Origin: Jaapia argillacea MUCL 33604
Lineage: Eukaryota > Basidiomycota > Agaricomycetes > Jaapiales > Jaapiaceae
Reading direction: 5' to 3'
Length of the DNA stretch: 64,000 nt
NCBI GenBank assembly: GCA_000697665.1
Contig: KL197749.1
Coordinates: 60,441 to 124,440, forward strand
The notes under the pieces were generated by a model, which saw only the letters and a program-made list of their open reading frames with translations, was not told where the DNA came from and searched no databases. The translations under genes and the position numbers were made by a program. Shown one piece after another: positions 11,939 through 22,519 of this stretch (the stretch's first letter is position 1; each line of letters begins with the position of its first letter).

Positions 11939-13480
11939 CTAGTTCGACGATCCACTTGATGAATCCGAGTCTTCTGCAGATAGACTAGAGTCCACCTCCG
12001 TTGGGTCGCAGTCGTCATCCAACCGAAGGAGTAACCCTTCCTGGATGCAATCCTCCAGGCCAAGGAATGGGTCTGAAAGGACAAAACCATTGACTCGTAG
12101 AGTGACCTCTTCCAGGCGAGCCACACGACCTGAGGTGTTGGTAAGCTCCCAACGAGAGCGAATCATGGCGGAAAGGGCTTCCTCCGAACAAGAGACCGTT
12201 CCTTCGAGAGTCAATTTCTTCATATTGGGAAGGGCATACGATGCGGATAGCCCATCGTCATCCTCAGCTACTGTCAAGAAGCCCAGAAGGTGGTCCGTGA
12301 CTACCCTGTCCTGCCAGCTAAGCACCAAAATCCTAACACACTCGAGGCTGGGTATTTGTTCGATGCATTCGAGGACATCATCGTCGGATTCGAAGACGTA
12401 AAGGAATTGCAACGACTTTAGCGCGCACGAAGAACGGCCAATCAAATCGAGAAATGCAGTGTTTGTCCATGGAGTCTCGTTATTGCCAAATCCGATGCAC
12501 ATCTGGATGGAAGCCAAGTTAGGGAGAACAAGGCTGGCGAGGAACGGAGCAATGTCGAGAGATGTGGAAATGGACAGCTCCTCCAAATCGGGAAGTAGAA
12601 AGGGTTTGTGAGGTGGCTCTGTTGCATCTGTCGACGTAAATTGATGCAGGACGACCTCGCATTCGACGAGTTTGGTGCATTCAGATAGGATGTGAAGACA
12701 ATCATTGACACCTAGGCCGGTCGGCGGAATTTGGAGGGTGAGTTGCGTCAATTGGTGCCAGGGTAGTACAGCCTTAGCGACAGGAATTGGGATGCTGAAG
12801 CGAAGGGCTCGAAGGCGTGGAGCGAATGTGATGAAAGGGGGAAGATCCGACCATTCATTAGGATGGTAAAGCTCATCATATGCTCGCCCGGGCAACCCGA
12901 TATCATCTATTATCAAACTCTCCAGCAAAGGCGCAGGGTCTATGTGCTGAAGCCTACCGAAGGCTTGTGTGGGGAGATTGAGGTCGACATATTTCCATCT
13001 TGGAGTATGAGGGGCGATAATGTCGATGCAGTTGATGGAATTGTTGGTGACAACGAGGGCGTCAGACTCGCTCCACGACAGGACGTCATCCACTCGTTCA
13101 TGCCAAACGAGTCCAATGGATAGCGGTCGGTTGCCAGAGCGCTGAAGCCATGTATGCACGACCGAGACTTCGGTTTCCCATGACTTGTCGGATCCACTAG
13201 GGTACACCGTCCATCGAAACGAGCACCAGAGCTCGGGGCACGAGAGAGCGACGTGTCTCCAAGACCTGCAAAATTACAGCGGGCGGCGGCAAGTGGGCGG
13301 AGAAAGCGCGCCGGTGAGCCCGACGATCCTCCGAGTCCACTCAATAGGTTGTCAAAAAATCCAAGGGGAATCAATGGAATCCTTCGAATCTTCGAGATCA
13401 GAAGTGCAAGACTAATATCGAACCACGTATAGCGCACTTCGTGCTCGACACCCATGATAACGCCTATGTCCGTCGTTCAA
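11500..13480 (-). repeat. Tandem duplication unit, copy a
   Basis: This is the first unit of a direct tandem duplication. The 3' flank plus the F-box-family coding exon align with 13500-15500 in the same orientation. The 5' end of this unit is changed by a deletion that removes the F-box exon (see the gene at 11939). The unit length is about 2 kb. Confidence 0.75.
11939..13265 (-). pseudogene. F-box-family protein that has lost its F-box (tandem copy a)
   Basis: A single long exon reads from CRSWRHVALSCPELW through VYPSGSDKSWETEVSVVHTW to an acidic Ser/Asp-rich tail (LSAEDSDSSSGSS). It is about 65-70 percent similar by eye to the C-terminal part of the gene at 13890-15359, including the leucine-rich substrate-recognition part (LLESLIIDDIGLPG, LPDLEELSIS, LECVRILVLSW). 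Immediately upstream of the shared CAG/GTCTTGG exon start, the F-box exon (MRLPPELLSEIF...) is missing. Sequence resembling the far-upstream region of copy b is joined there instead, with an in-frame TAA just before the splice acceptor. Either the gene is dead at the 5' end or it uses a new first exon near 13300-13455 (frame beginning MGVEHEVRYTWFD). The long frame itself is open and intact. Confidence 0.7.
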
Positions 13481-13499
13481 TTTGTTTGTGAATACATCA

Positions 13500-15660
13500 C
13501 GTCGGCGCTCAACTCTCATCCCCCAATGATCATCTTGGTTCCTAGTTTCGCCTGACTAGCCTGGCTGACCGCTCGAACATCGACATTCCTACCTCACAAA
13601 CCCGTTGCTCTCGCCTGCTCACTGGCAGTAAATTTGCTTGGATTGGAGATCCAAAGTGACTTCATCTCTGTCTGTAGCATCGATTTCAATGGGTTACATA
13701 TTGCGTTGTACGGAAAGTGGATCGTCACTTATTGTCTAAGTTTAGATGGAAATGGAAAGAAGACTACTCGGGGGATTTCACAATTGTCTCGGGATTAGCG
13801 GGCAGCAGGAACTGTGGGACACAGGACGACGTCAGGAAATGTGAATGAGCTCGACATGATATGGATGACATACCAGATGTGAAACGACACTAGCTGGACG
13901 ATCGACTTGGCGAATCCGAGGCTTCTACAGATAGACTAGAGTCCACCTCAATTGGATCATAGTTGTCACCCAACCGAAGCAGTAACCCTTCCTGGATGCA
14001 ATCCTTCAAGCCAAGGAATGGGTCTGAAGGAACAAAATCTTCGATTCGGAGAGTGACTTCTTCTAGGCAGGTCACACGACCGCAGGTGCCAGTAGGGTCC
14101 CAACGAGAGCGAATCATCGCGGAAAGTGCCTCCTCCATACAATAGACCGTTCCTCGAATGGTCAAAGCCTCCATATTAGGAGCAACTTCCTCCGATACAG
14201 GTGATCCATCGTCACCCTCAACCCACTCGTCTACTGTCAGACAACCCAAAAGATAGTCCGTGATTACACGGTCCTCCCACCCAGCCTCTATATCAACACG
14301 TTCCAGGCTGGGTATTTGCTGAAAGCATTCGAGGGCGTCGCTGTCGGATTGGAAGGCGCGAGCGAATTTCAACGATTCCAGCACGCATGAAGAACGGGCA
14401 ATCAAATCAAGAAATGCACGGTTAGTCCATGGTGTGTCGATATCGCCGTTGTTCAGGTGGATGGAAGCCAACTTGGGGAGGACGAGCTTGGCGAAGAACG
14501 GAGAAATATCGACAGTTGTGTAAATGGTCAGCTCCTCCAGATCGGGAAGTATAAAAGAGTTGGGAGGTAACTCTATTGAGTCCGCCAGCGAAGGTTGATG
14601 TAGGACGACCTCGCATTCGACGAGTTTGGTGCATTGCGATAGGATGGCGAGACAAGTATTGACTCCTAGCCCAATCCGCGGATTCTCGAGAATGAGTTGT
14701 GTCAATTGGTGCCAGGGTAGTACAGCCTGAGTGACCGGAATTGGGATGATGAAGCGGAGGGCTCGAAGGCATGGAGCGATTGTGATGAAAGGAGGAAAAT
14801 CCGTCCAATCATTAGGGTAGAAAGACTCATATCCTCGCCCGGGCAACCCGATATCGTATAGTGTCAACTTCTCTAGCAAAGGTACAGGGCCTATGTGCCG
14901 GAGCCTGGCAAAGGCTTGTGTGGGGAGATTGAGGTCGATACGTTTCCATCTTGGAGCATGGGGAGCGATAATGTCGATGCAGTTGATGGAACTGTTGGTG
15001 AGGGTAAATTCATCAGACTCGCTCCACGACAGGATGTCATTCTTTCGTTCGTCCCAATCGAGTCCGATGGACAGCGGTCGACCACCAGAGCGCCGAAGCC
15101 ACTCTTGTACGACCGACACTCCGTTTTCCCATGACTTGTCGGAGCCACTAGGGTACACCGTCCATCGAAACGATGACCAGAGCGCGGGGCACGAAAGAGC
15201 GACGTGTCTCCAAGACCTGCAAATCTGTGAAACCAGAAGAGGAGCTTCCCCCCTCCTTGTGTAAAGAGGGTTCAAATCGTATGTTGGGACAGGGAGACAG
15301 CAAATAAAGATCTCCGAGAGGAGTTCCGGTGGCAGCCTCATCGCGGGGTGCAAAGCCATCGGCCGGATTTCTGCCAGAAAATTGTAGCTTCTGCCCAGAT
15401 TCAGAGGCCGTCTGTATGAGATCGACGCATTAGGTGAAACAACGAAAAACACCAACCTCGTTAAAGTACACTGGACAGTGCGGGAGAAGGCTAGAAAGTG
15501 GTAGCTTGCGAGCGGAGAAAATTGCAAGTGGTAACCGCAAAACAAAGGGGACGGAGAACACGCGCCGGTGGGCCGTGAGGTCGCCTCGACCCTGTTCCCC
15601 TTCCAGCACTCGAGGAGCGCCTGCGGGGGCAGGCACACACCTTGCGATAGTGGGAGCAAG
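13500..15660 (-). repeat. Tandem duplication unit, copy b
   Basis: This is the second unit of the tandem duplication, with a complete F-box gene plus the same type of 3' flank as unit a. Both units lie in the same direction and adjoin near 13490. Divergence is moderate, so the event is not recent. Confidence 0.75.
13890..15359 (-). CDS. F-box protein with leucine-rich substrate region (tandem copy b)
   Basis: The start is set at ATG 15359 (MALHPAMRLPPELLSEIF), where a typical agaricomycete F-box follows: LPPELLSEIFICCLPVPTYD, then LLVSQICRSWRHVALSCPAL and WSSFRW. The upstream continuation of the open frame (to 15659) lacks F-box features and is taken as 5' leader or another exon. About 430 residues after the box contain irregular leucine-rich repeats (LLEKLTLYDIGLPG, LPDLEELTIYTTVD, LPKLASIHL). 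The tail is acidic and Ser-rich (VDSSLSVEASDSPSRSSS). Proteins of this class act as SCF ubiquitin-ligase adaptors, with the F-box binding Skp1 and the LRR part binding substrate. The substrate is unknown. The truncated tandem copy lies just downstream at 11939. Confidence 0.85.
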   Translation of the reverse strand: MALHPAMRLPPELLSEIFICCLPVPTYDLNPLYTRRGEAPLLVSQICRSWRHVALSCPALWSSFRWTVYPSGSDKSWENGVSVVQEWLRRSGGRPLSIGLDWDERKNDILSWSESDEFTLTNSSINCIDIIAPHAPRWKRIDLNLPTQAFARLRHIGPVPLLEKLTLYDIGLPGRGYESFYPNDWTDFPPFITIAPCLRALRFIIPIPVTQAVLPWHQLTQLILENPRIGLGVNTCLAILSQCTKLVECEVVLHQPSLADSIELPPNSFILPDLEELTIYTTVDISPFFAKLVLPKLASIHLNNGDIDTPWTNRAFLDLIARSSCVLESLKFARAFQSDSDALECFQQIPSLERVDIEAGWEDRVITDYLLGCLTVDEWVEGDDGSPVSEEVAPNMEALTIRGTVYCMEEALSAMIRSRWDPTGTCGRVTCLEEVTLRIEDFVPSDPFLGLKDCIQEGLLLRLGDNYDPIEVDSSLSVEASDSPSRSSS

Positions 15661-16546
15661 ATCGAATTCCGAAGTCGTAGACAGACAACACCTACAAAGT
15701 TTTACACAACATGAGACTAGTCTACTTGTACAAATATTTGCTATCCTCGGAGTCCTCTGTCAGCGATCAAATCAGTGGACATTGAGCTGGGTATGAGGAG
15801 GATGGGACGGGAATGTAGGAGGTCCAACTGGGTGGCCGTGGGTGTACGGTGTGTTGTTTAAATGAAAGTTGATCGGGCAGTTCATTTTTTGAATGGAAGA
15901 AGTGCGATGGCGAAACCAAAGGAAATGGTAAAGGACAGCAAGTTCTGCAGTCAATGTGAGTATGAATGGATCCGGAACCGGGTGGATTTGCACCAGTCAT
16001 TATCAAGTTAATGTTGCGATACCATATTGAATTGTCCTGAATCGAGTGGTCGGCTGTAAGAGCCAGAGGACAAGCGAAACGGGGAGAGAAAGGAAAGTTC
16101 AGTGCCAGTCCACGTGGTGCTGTCTGCCATGTGGAAGTGACGAAAAGCCTTGGACTCCGGGCGAGAATTCGGTCTCGATTATATCCGTGGAGACCATGTG
16201 GTGGTGTGTTGAAGACGGTGGATTGGTCCCGTGTCAGTTTTTGCGGACCGTCGGACGGAGCTCGCTACCATGAGGGCATCTAGAATCGTTCGAGGTTGCG
16301 GTCGTTGTGGGAGATTTTACGGACCGCTGGAGGGGCACTTTACCGACCCCACCCCGCAGAGACCTAGCTATCGCAAGGTATCGACCCTGTTCCCCTTCCA
16401 GCATATAGATTATCGAACAAACCAAGGGCAAGAAGCAAATTGGTATCAAACATTGAAAAAAATGGCAATCCTTCGGGCCAGAAGTGTCAGCCTACTCAAC
16501 CTTCAGACCGTCCTGACACGCGAACCAACAGTTCCATCAGCCCAAT
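15660..16546. other. Intergenic region without a recognised gene
   Basis: No convincing coding exon is found between the F-box gene and TRM2. A 22-bp word around CGACCCTGTTCCCCTTCCAG occurs both here (near 16382) and in the 5' part of the F-box region (near 15588), so a small local duplication or shared leader is possible. The TRM2 stop is at 16547, and the Pro/Ser/His-rich plus-strand frames over 16480-16700 are shadows of its antisense. Confidence 0.4.
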
Positions 16547-18967
16547 CTACACAAGCCTCAAAACCGCCACACTCTCCACATGCGCAGTCTGAGGGAACAA
16601 ATCAAACCCTCTCAAACTCTCCACCACATACCTCCTCTCTCCCTCCTCCCCAAACCTCTTCACCCCTTTCCCAAGTATCATCCCAACATCCCTAGCCTGC
16701 GTATGAACATTACAACTAACATAAACCACCACACCCGCTCCGAACCTAATCAACTGTTCCACAAATTTCTCATCGCACCCCTTCCTCGGTGGGTCGATCA
16801 ATAATACCGTTTTGGCAGGTGGGAAGTCGCCTACGACGGAGAATATGTCGACTGCGTCTCCGGCTCGAAAAGTTATTTTGGAGGGTGGGATAGAGTTTAG
16901 GTTAGCGTTTGTCGTAGCGTACTTGATCGATTCTTGTGATATTTCTATTCCTGCTATCTTGGAGAAATGAGGGGAGAGGGTGATGGCGAAGAGACCGGAG
17001 CCGCAGTATGCGTCTACCAGGTGTGTGGGTTGATCTTCTGGTTTCGGTGGTGGGGTGGATGGGGTGGAGGGGGGGAAGATGGCGTCTCGGACGTAAGTTG
17101 TTAGAGGTACCAAGACGGAATTGTTGTTTTGGAAGAAAGAGGAGGCGGGGAACTCGAAGAGGAAGTCTCCGACACGTTCACGGACGATTGCTTTGTGGTT
17201 CGTTATGCAGACGTGTTTCTCGAGATTCGCTGATAGTGCGTCCATCTCTACGTCTTTGTCGGTTGTTCCGTCCAGGGATGGCGACGCAACTGCGGGGGCT
17301 GGAGTAGATGGACCGGCGACTGGTGAAGAGGAAGGCACCTCAAGTGAATCGCGGAATAGCAGGGACACTCCCTTCTTGTAGCTCGTGATATTGCTACCCA
17401 TTTAATGTTCCATTAGACACGACAACTACACGAAATATAAATGACTCACTTGACGACATTTTCCCTCGTTATCGACAGACTTTCATTGATGACGGGTGTT
17501 GCGAGTGGACATTCCTACATATCACAGAACAATATCAGATGACTAGCATCACAGAAATCACGAAAGGGTAAGGAACACGAAACACGAACCTCGATATCCA
17601 TAACCAACCTAGTACCCGTCCTATTAAACCCAATATTCAACCAATCAGGTTTCTCATCAAACGGCCCAAACTGCTTCACTTCCTTCCCCCCCTCCGCGTC
17701 CTCAACCTTTGGCCTCCCTGACCGACTTCTACGCTCGGCAGCAACGACTTCGTCCACCGTCTTTCCCTTATACCTTGATGGCACAGCCTCGAAATGTGGA
17801 GATATTTTGGTACGGTAGGCGTATTGGAGTGGAGAGGGGATAGTTGGGAGGATTGGAGGCAGGGAGGTTGAGGGGAGACCTGAGTGAGGCGAGGGTTAAT
17901 TTTGGTAGGGTAATAAGGTAAGGGGATTGTACAAGAAAAGTTTTGGTATGCTTTGACTACCACATTTCGTTTGAGTTCCAATTGGGTTTCGTATGACAGC
18001 ATCTAAACACCCCACGAGAAACATAAGTAACCTCAACCACGATATTTGACAATGCCATACCTGGTACTGACACCCAGCGCATTTCCCAAAATATCTACAT
18101 TTCACCCACTCCTGTTCCCTCTTCACGATCACACCGTTGATCTCGACACCGTCATCGAGGCTTTCGACTACTTTGATTAGGTCGGCTACGGAGTGGAGAC
18201 GGGAGTGTCTGTAGACGCGAACGAGGATCCTCTCGCCGGGGAGGGCGTACGGTGTCACGATAACCCAAGGTACTTGGGGTGAGGAGAAAAGCGGGGGGAG
18301 GATGGAGAGGGATTCGCCTGGGACGCAGAGGTTAGTGTGGTTGTAAGGACAGGAGAGGAAGCGGGGTAGGACATTCGAAGTTCTCTGAACACCTTTCCTT
18401 TTCCGTCCAGAATAAGAGAAAAGCTGCTCAGAGGGCGGCGAATGAAGCTAGGTGGAGGATTATTGGGTGGGGAGAGGACGGGCCCCAGCCAAGCTGAACA
18501 TTCCTATCTGGCGTACATGTGAAACTCGAAGAAACGTACTCACCCCCAGAAGATATTGCCGAAACGACAACTTCCAACTCCCTCTTTTCCGGACCCTCAA
18601 AAGGAGCGTCCCATTCTCTTCCTTCCTCTACAACTTTATCCACCACATCCTTCCCAAGCAACGAGATAATGTCCCTCCAGAGCACATCGTCAGACGAGTA
18701 GGGCTCGATGGCAGGACGCTTGCGTTTCTTTTGTTTTTTTCCCAGTCCAGATCCTTTCCCTTTCCCTCGGCCGCTTGGCAGCGACGGATGGGATTCCTGT
18801 ACCTCGGGAAAAGGTTCGGCGTCGACCTCGTGTTGATGTTCTGTTTCGTTAGCGAGGGAGGTTGAAGGGTCAGATGATATCGGTTCGAGGCGTGGTTTCT
18901 TTTCCGAGGGAGGACCATGAGAAGGAGAAAAGTCAGAGTCGGGTTTTCTTCTCGTTTGGGCGGACAT
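16547..18967 (-). CDS. TRM2: tRNA (uracil-5-)-methyltransferase (TRM2 type)
   Basis: Makes m5U54 in tRNA from S-adenosylmethionine. It is a split gene. The N-terminal exon (MSAQTRRKPDSDFSPS) is Lys-rich with a nuclear-signal-like run (KKQKKRKRP). A middle exon has a TRAM-like part (VIVTPYALPGERILVRVYRH) and Cys-containing CRYFGKCAGCQYQ. The last exon has the Rossmann motif LVDAYCGSGLFAITLSPHF, IDPPRKGCDEKF, the catalytic Cys in YVSCNVHTQARD and the base Glu in HVESVAVLRLV. The last intron joins ENVV to NNITSYKKG. All key residues are present. An upstream in-frame ATG at 19099 (MLHLARRLPSSQILRRTLYT) would add a basic, Ser/Leu-rich leader typical of mitochondrial import, so two products may be made. 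It is divergent from the Mam3 gene, whose start lies about 300-430 bp away. Confidence 0.92.
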
Positions 18968-19393
18968 TTTGGGGTAAGATCTTTGGGGTTTCGGGTTTGA
19001 TTTCAGACCGAACTGAGAAGGTTTGAGGGAACCTGGAGGGGTGTAGAGAGTTCGTCGGAGGATTTGGGATGAGGGGAGCCGGCGAGCGAGATGCAGCATG
19101 GACTTTGACAAAAATAACTTATGGCGCTGATAGACAGGATCGATCAGTAAAAAGTGAATCAAACCTGCAAACGTGGTTATCTAGGAACATTCCCACACTT
19201 AGCGTTTAGTAAGTAGTTAAGTAACAGCCACCGGTTTCCTTTTAACGGTATTTACGTCACGACTCCCCGACCTTGCAACTTCCTCCTTTCTCTTCTTCCC
19301 AGTTTCTCCAACTACTTGGCATACTCACGAATCTTACGGCTTGTATTCTCACTACCTTCTACCTTCACTCCTATTCCTCTGCCCGACATCTAT
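18968..19393. promoter_or_regulatory. Shared upstream region of TRM2 and Mam3
   Basis: The region lies between the divergent TRM2 (-) and Mam3 (+) genes. It includes the possible mitochondrial leader of TRM2 (18968-19099). The remaining 290 bp up to 19393 holds pyrimidine-rich stretches (TTCCTCCTTTCTCTTCTTCC near 19280) typical of fungal start regions just ahead of the Mam3 ATG. No defined operator can be named. Confidence 0.4.
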
Positions 19394-22049
19394 ATGCCCT
19401 TCATCCCCCGCACCGGTATCCTAGTTTCATGGTTTGCAGCAGACATTCCGGGGGGACCAGGTGCAGAACCTGAAGAACCCATTGGATCTCCAGCCTTTTA
19501 TACAAAATTGGCTGTTAGTGTAGGATTAGTCTTGTTGGGAGGTGTATTTGCTGGGTACGTGCACCTCAACACCCAATTTCTGTGGTTTGGGTTGGTTGGA
19601 GTAGGGGGACGCCCAGGCTTGGGGAGAGAGTTGGGTCGACTTGTACTGACATCCTCCCTTATTTCGAACGTAGATTGACTCTCGGCCTCATGGGCTTGGA
19701 CGAGCTCCACTTACGAGTATTGGCAATGTCGTCTGATGACATCGTCGAGAGGAAGAACGCGCAGAAAGGTGTGTCCAGACTCTTTGTGTTATCTCCAGTT
19801 GCTTTTGAAGTTGACTCTCCATATTTCGCGACGTTAGTATTATCACTCCTGAACAAACGACGACATTGGGTTCTAGTGGTGAGACCCTCTCTCTCCCCCC
19901 TCCCCCAATCTCCCCATCTCTCACCCGTATCGCTGACCGACTCTGCCCCATCTCCCCAGGTGCTCCTTCTCGGCAATGTGGTACGTCTCCCAAACCCCTC
20001 CCGATAGCAATAAACCCTCACAGCCAAAACACCTCACTCCCCCCTTCTCTCCGGACCAACGTACACCCATAATCAGATCGTTAACGAGAGTTTACCAATC
20101 TTCTTGGATAGCGCCGTATGTCGTGCTATCAACTGTTAACCGGACTTTCTGAGGTGTTAATGCCGTCTGGCCGGTTTGTAGATTGGAGGGGGCGTAGCAG
20201 CCGTTATCATTTCTACTACTATGATCGGTACGTGTTCCGTTTCTACCCAGATACCTTCGTTTGATTGGCTTGGTGGCTGATACGCTGTTTTTTGGACAAA
20301 AGTCATTTTCGGGTAAGCAAGTCTCGGAGCTCCTTCCCCGAGTGTTGAAGAACCAACGACCCCGAATCTCGTATCTTGGGCATGTTCTTAGAGAGTCAGT
20401 GCCATCCTTCATCCAGCTTGATTGATAACACTGACCGTATTGCCGTTCCCCGGGTTCCTTTTCGACGATATCCCATCCCTGAACAGAATCATCCCCCAAG
20501 CAGTCAGCGTCCGGTACGGCCTCTCAATAGGAGCTGCCTGCGCCCCCGTCGTACTTGGTTTCATGTACATATTCGGTAAGCTCGCCTTACTTTTCCACTC
20601 AATGATTCTCAACGTTTGCTCTCGCATCGTTATTCCTTCTCGCTGACTTCGCTTTATACCTCCGCTTTAATGATCATCACAACAGCTCCCATAGCCTACC
20701 CAACTGCCAAACTCCTTGACTACGTCCTAGGCGCAAACGAAGCCCACACATACAAAAAAGCAGAGCTTAAAAGCTTTTTACAGTTTCATCGGTATGTTAC
20801 AACCAAGACCGACAGCCCCAAACTTACCTTTCCCGCTTTCGTGTGAATAGGACTGGAGAAGAACCCTTAAGAGACGACGAGATTAGTATTTTGAATGGAG
20901 TGTTAGAATTGAATACGAAGAATGTGGAGAGCATCATGACGCCTATGAAGGTTTGCACTCTCGATTTCATTTCCGCTTGGAGGAGCTTGTCTAACGGATA
21001 GTGGATTTGAAGGATGTGGTGACACTCAGCGCCGACGCTATACTAGATCATAAAGCGATAGAAATGCTGTAAGTTCTCCACCCCATCCCTTCACACCCCA
21101 CTAACACTCCTACCGCCCTCCATCCCCCAGATTATCAAGCGGCTACTCCCGTTTCCCAGTCCACGAACCAGGAAGACCCCTAGCTTTCAGAGGACTCTTG
21201 CTCGTGAAAAAGGTGGTGCGCGATTGGGTTCTTTACTCTTTAACGGTTCGAACTAATATCCCGAGTTCCCACTCCCCCGCCCCTCTCCGTCTTCAATGCG
21301 TTATAGTTGTTGAATTATGACCCTGCGCAAGCACTCCCTGTATCAAAATTTAGGTTGTCGATTTTACCGGAGGCGTACCCTTCTATAAATTGTTTCCAGG
21401 CGCTTGATTATTTGTGAGTCGTTTTGTGCTTTCATTTATGTTTGTGTCTACGTGTGTTGATGGGAGGAATTGTGTTGTAGCCAGACTGGAAGAGCGCATT
21501 TGTTGCTTATTAGTCGGACGCCTGGGGTTGCTGGAGGGGCGATTGGCGTTATCACGTTGGAAGGTGCGCATCTCACCTTCTCTTTCACTTACGTCCTGTC
21601 AACTGACTTTGGGTTGCGATGGGAAGATATCATTGAGGTGAGTTTCGTAGATCTTTGTGTAAGGCGCTTTGTTTGACAAGATATGGTGACGCAGGAAATC
21701 ATCACGGAAGAGATCGTCGATGAGACTGATTTGTACGAAGATAACCAGAGTAAGAAACGGGCCAAGAGGTTGACAACTTCTGCTATGATGACAGGGTGAG
21801 CGCTCCTTCCTTCCTTCCTTTCTCCCTTGTTCCGAGCCCACCTCATTCTCACGCCTACTCAGAATTGTGGAATGGGAACGCCAAAACCCTGCAACTCGAG
21901 ATCACTCCGTGGCAACAAGCGACCGTACACCGTTAATCGAAAGTCCAAGACCGGATAGTGTGTTGAATGGAGGCACGTTCACTTCGCATGGGAGCGTCAA
22001 GTATGGGAGCGTGAAAACTGGGGAACCGACAATTTTGGAACATGAGTGA
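19394..22049 (+). CDS. CNNM/Mam3-type transporter-like protein (DUF21 + CBS pair)
   Basis: This family (yeast Mam3, bacterial CorC/CorB, animal CNNM) acts in Mg2+ or Mn2+ homeostasis at the vacuolar or plasma membrane. The start is ATG 19394 (MPFIPRTGILVSWFAADIPG), followed by a first membrane segment LAVSVGLVLLGGVFAG. Exons then give GLMGLDELHLRVLAMS, LLLGNVIVNESLPIFLD, the DUF21 signature IVIFGEIIPQAVSVRYGLSI, and a membrane stretch ACAPVVLGFMYIF. Next come ILNGVLELNTKNVESIMTPM and the CBS pair (YSRFPVHEPGRPLAFRGLLL, and GGAIGVITLEDIIEEIITEE). A Ser/Thr-rich tail ends PTILEHE. Some ten short introns are needed. The family's hallmark Asn-Glu and GEIxPQ motifs are intact. It is convergent with the F-box/kinase unit downstream. 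Confidence 0.92.
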
Positions 22050-22227
22050 AGGAGTGGTGGTGAAGAGGGATTAGGTGGTGGTGAAGCGGATTTGGCATGG
22101 GGACGGTGGTGGTTTTGGGTTATGTGTTGTGGGAGGACGAGTGAATGAAGACATCATGCATATGGGTTTTTAGTAGCCTGTTTCACAGTTGTACACATAG
22201 CTCTTCGTTTATATATTCATTACCATA

Positions 22228-22345
22228 CCTACACGATGACTGTCCTTACTATCCATCCTTGTCAACGATTTGGTAGACGAGTAAAATGTAGACATATTAT
22301 GGAGTTTTTCCGGTATTCTGTTCGCAGTTGTGCACGTGCATATGG
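22228..22345 (+). repeat. Direct repeat flanking F-box/kinase unit 2, left copy
   Basis: The sequence from ACCTACACGATGACTGTCCT onward, including TACTATCCATC and AAAATGTAGACAT, is repeated in the same orientation at 26082-26190. The left copy lies just after the Mam3 3' end. Because the two copies bracket a unit that is also found elsewhere in the window, they may be duplicated target DNA. Confidence 0.7.
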
Positions 22346-22519
22346 CGCTTTTCGTACCTCCGTCTGCGCCCATCACCACCCGGTCATGACGGCTCGGTCT
22401 CCAAGCTGCTTCTGCCCTACTCACAACTCACAACTCACAAAACCCGACCTCGGAAGACGTTGCTGGGGTTCGATTATCTGTACTAGTGGTGCTCTGCACT
22501 TCGAATATACACACCTATT

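Noticed and set aside
16480-16700. Plus-strand frame rich in Pro, Ser and His near the TRM2 stop
   Set aside because: Antisense of the TRM2 C-terminal exon; no independent support.
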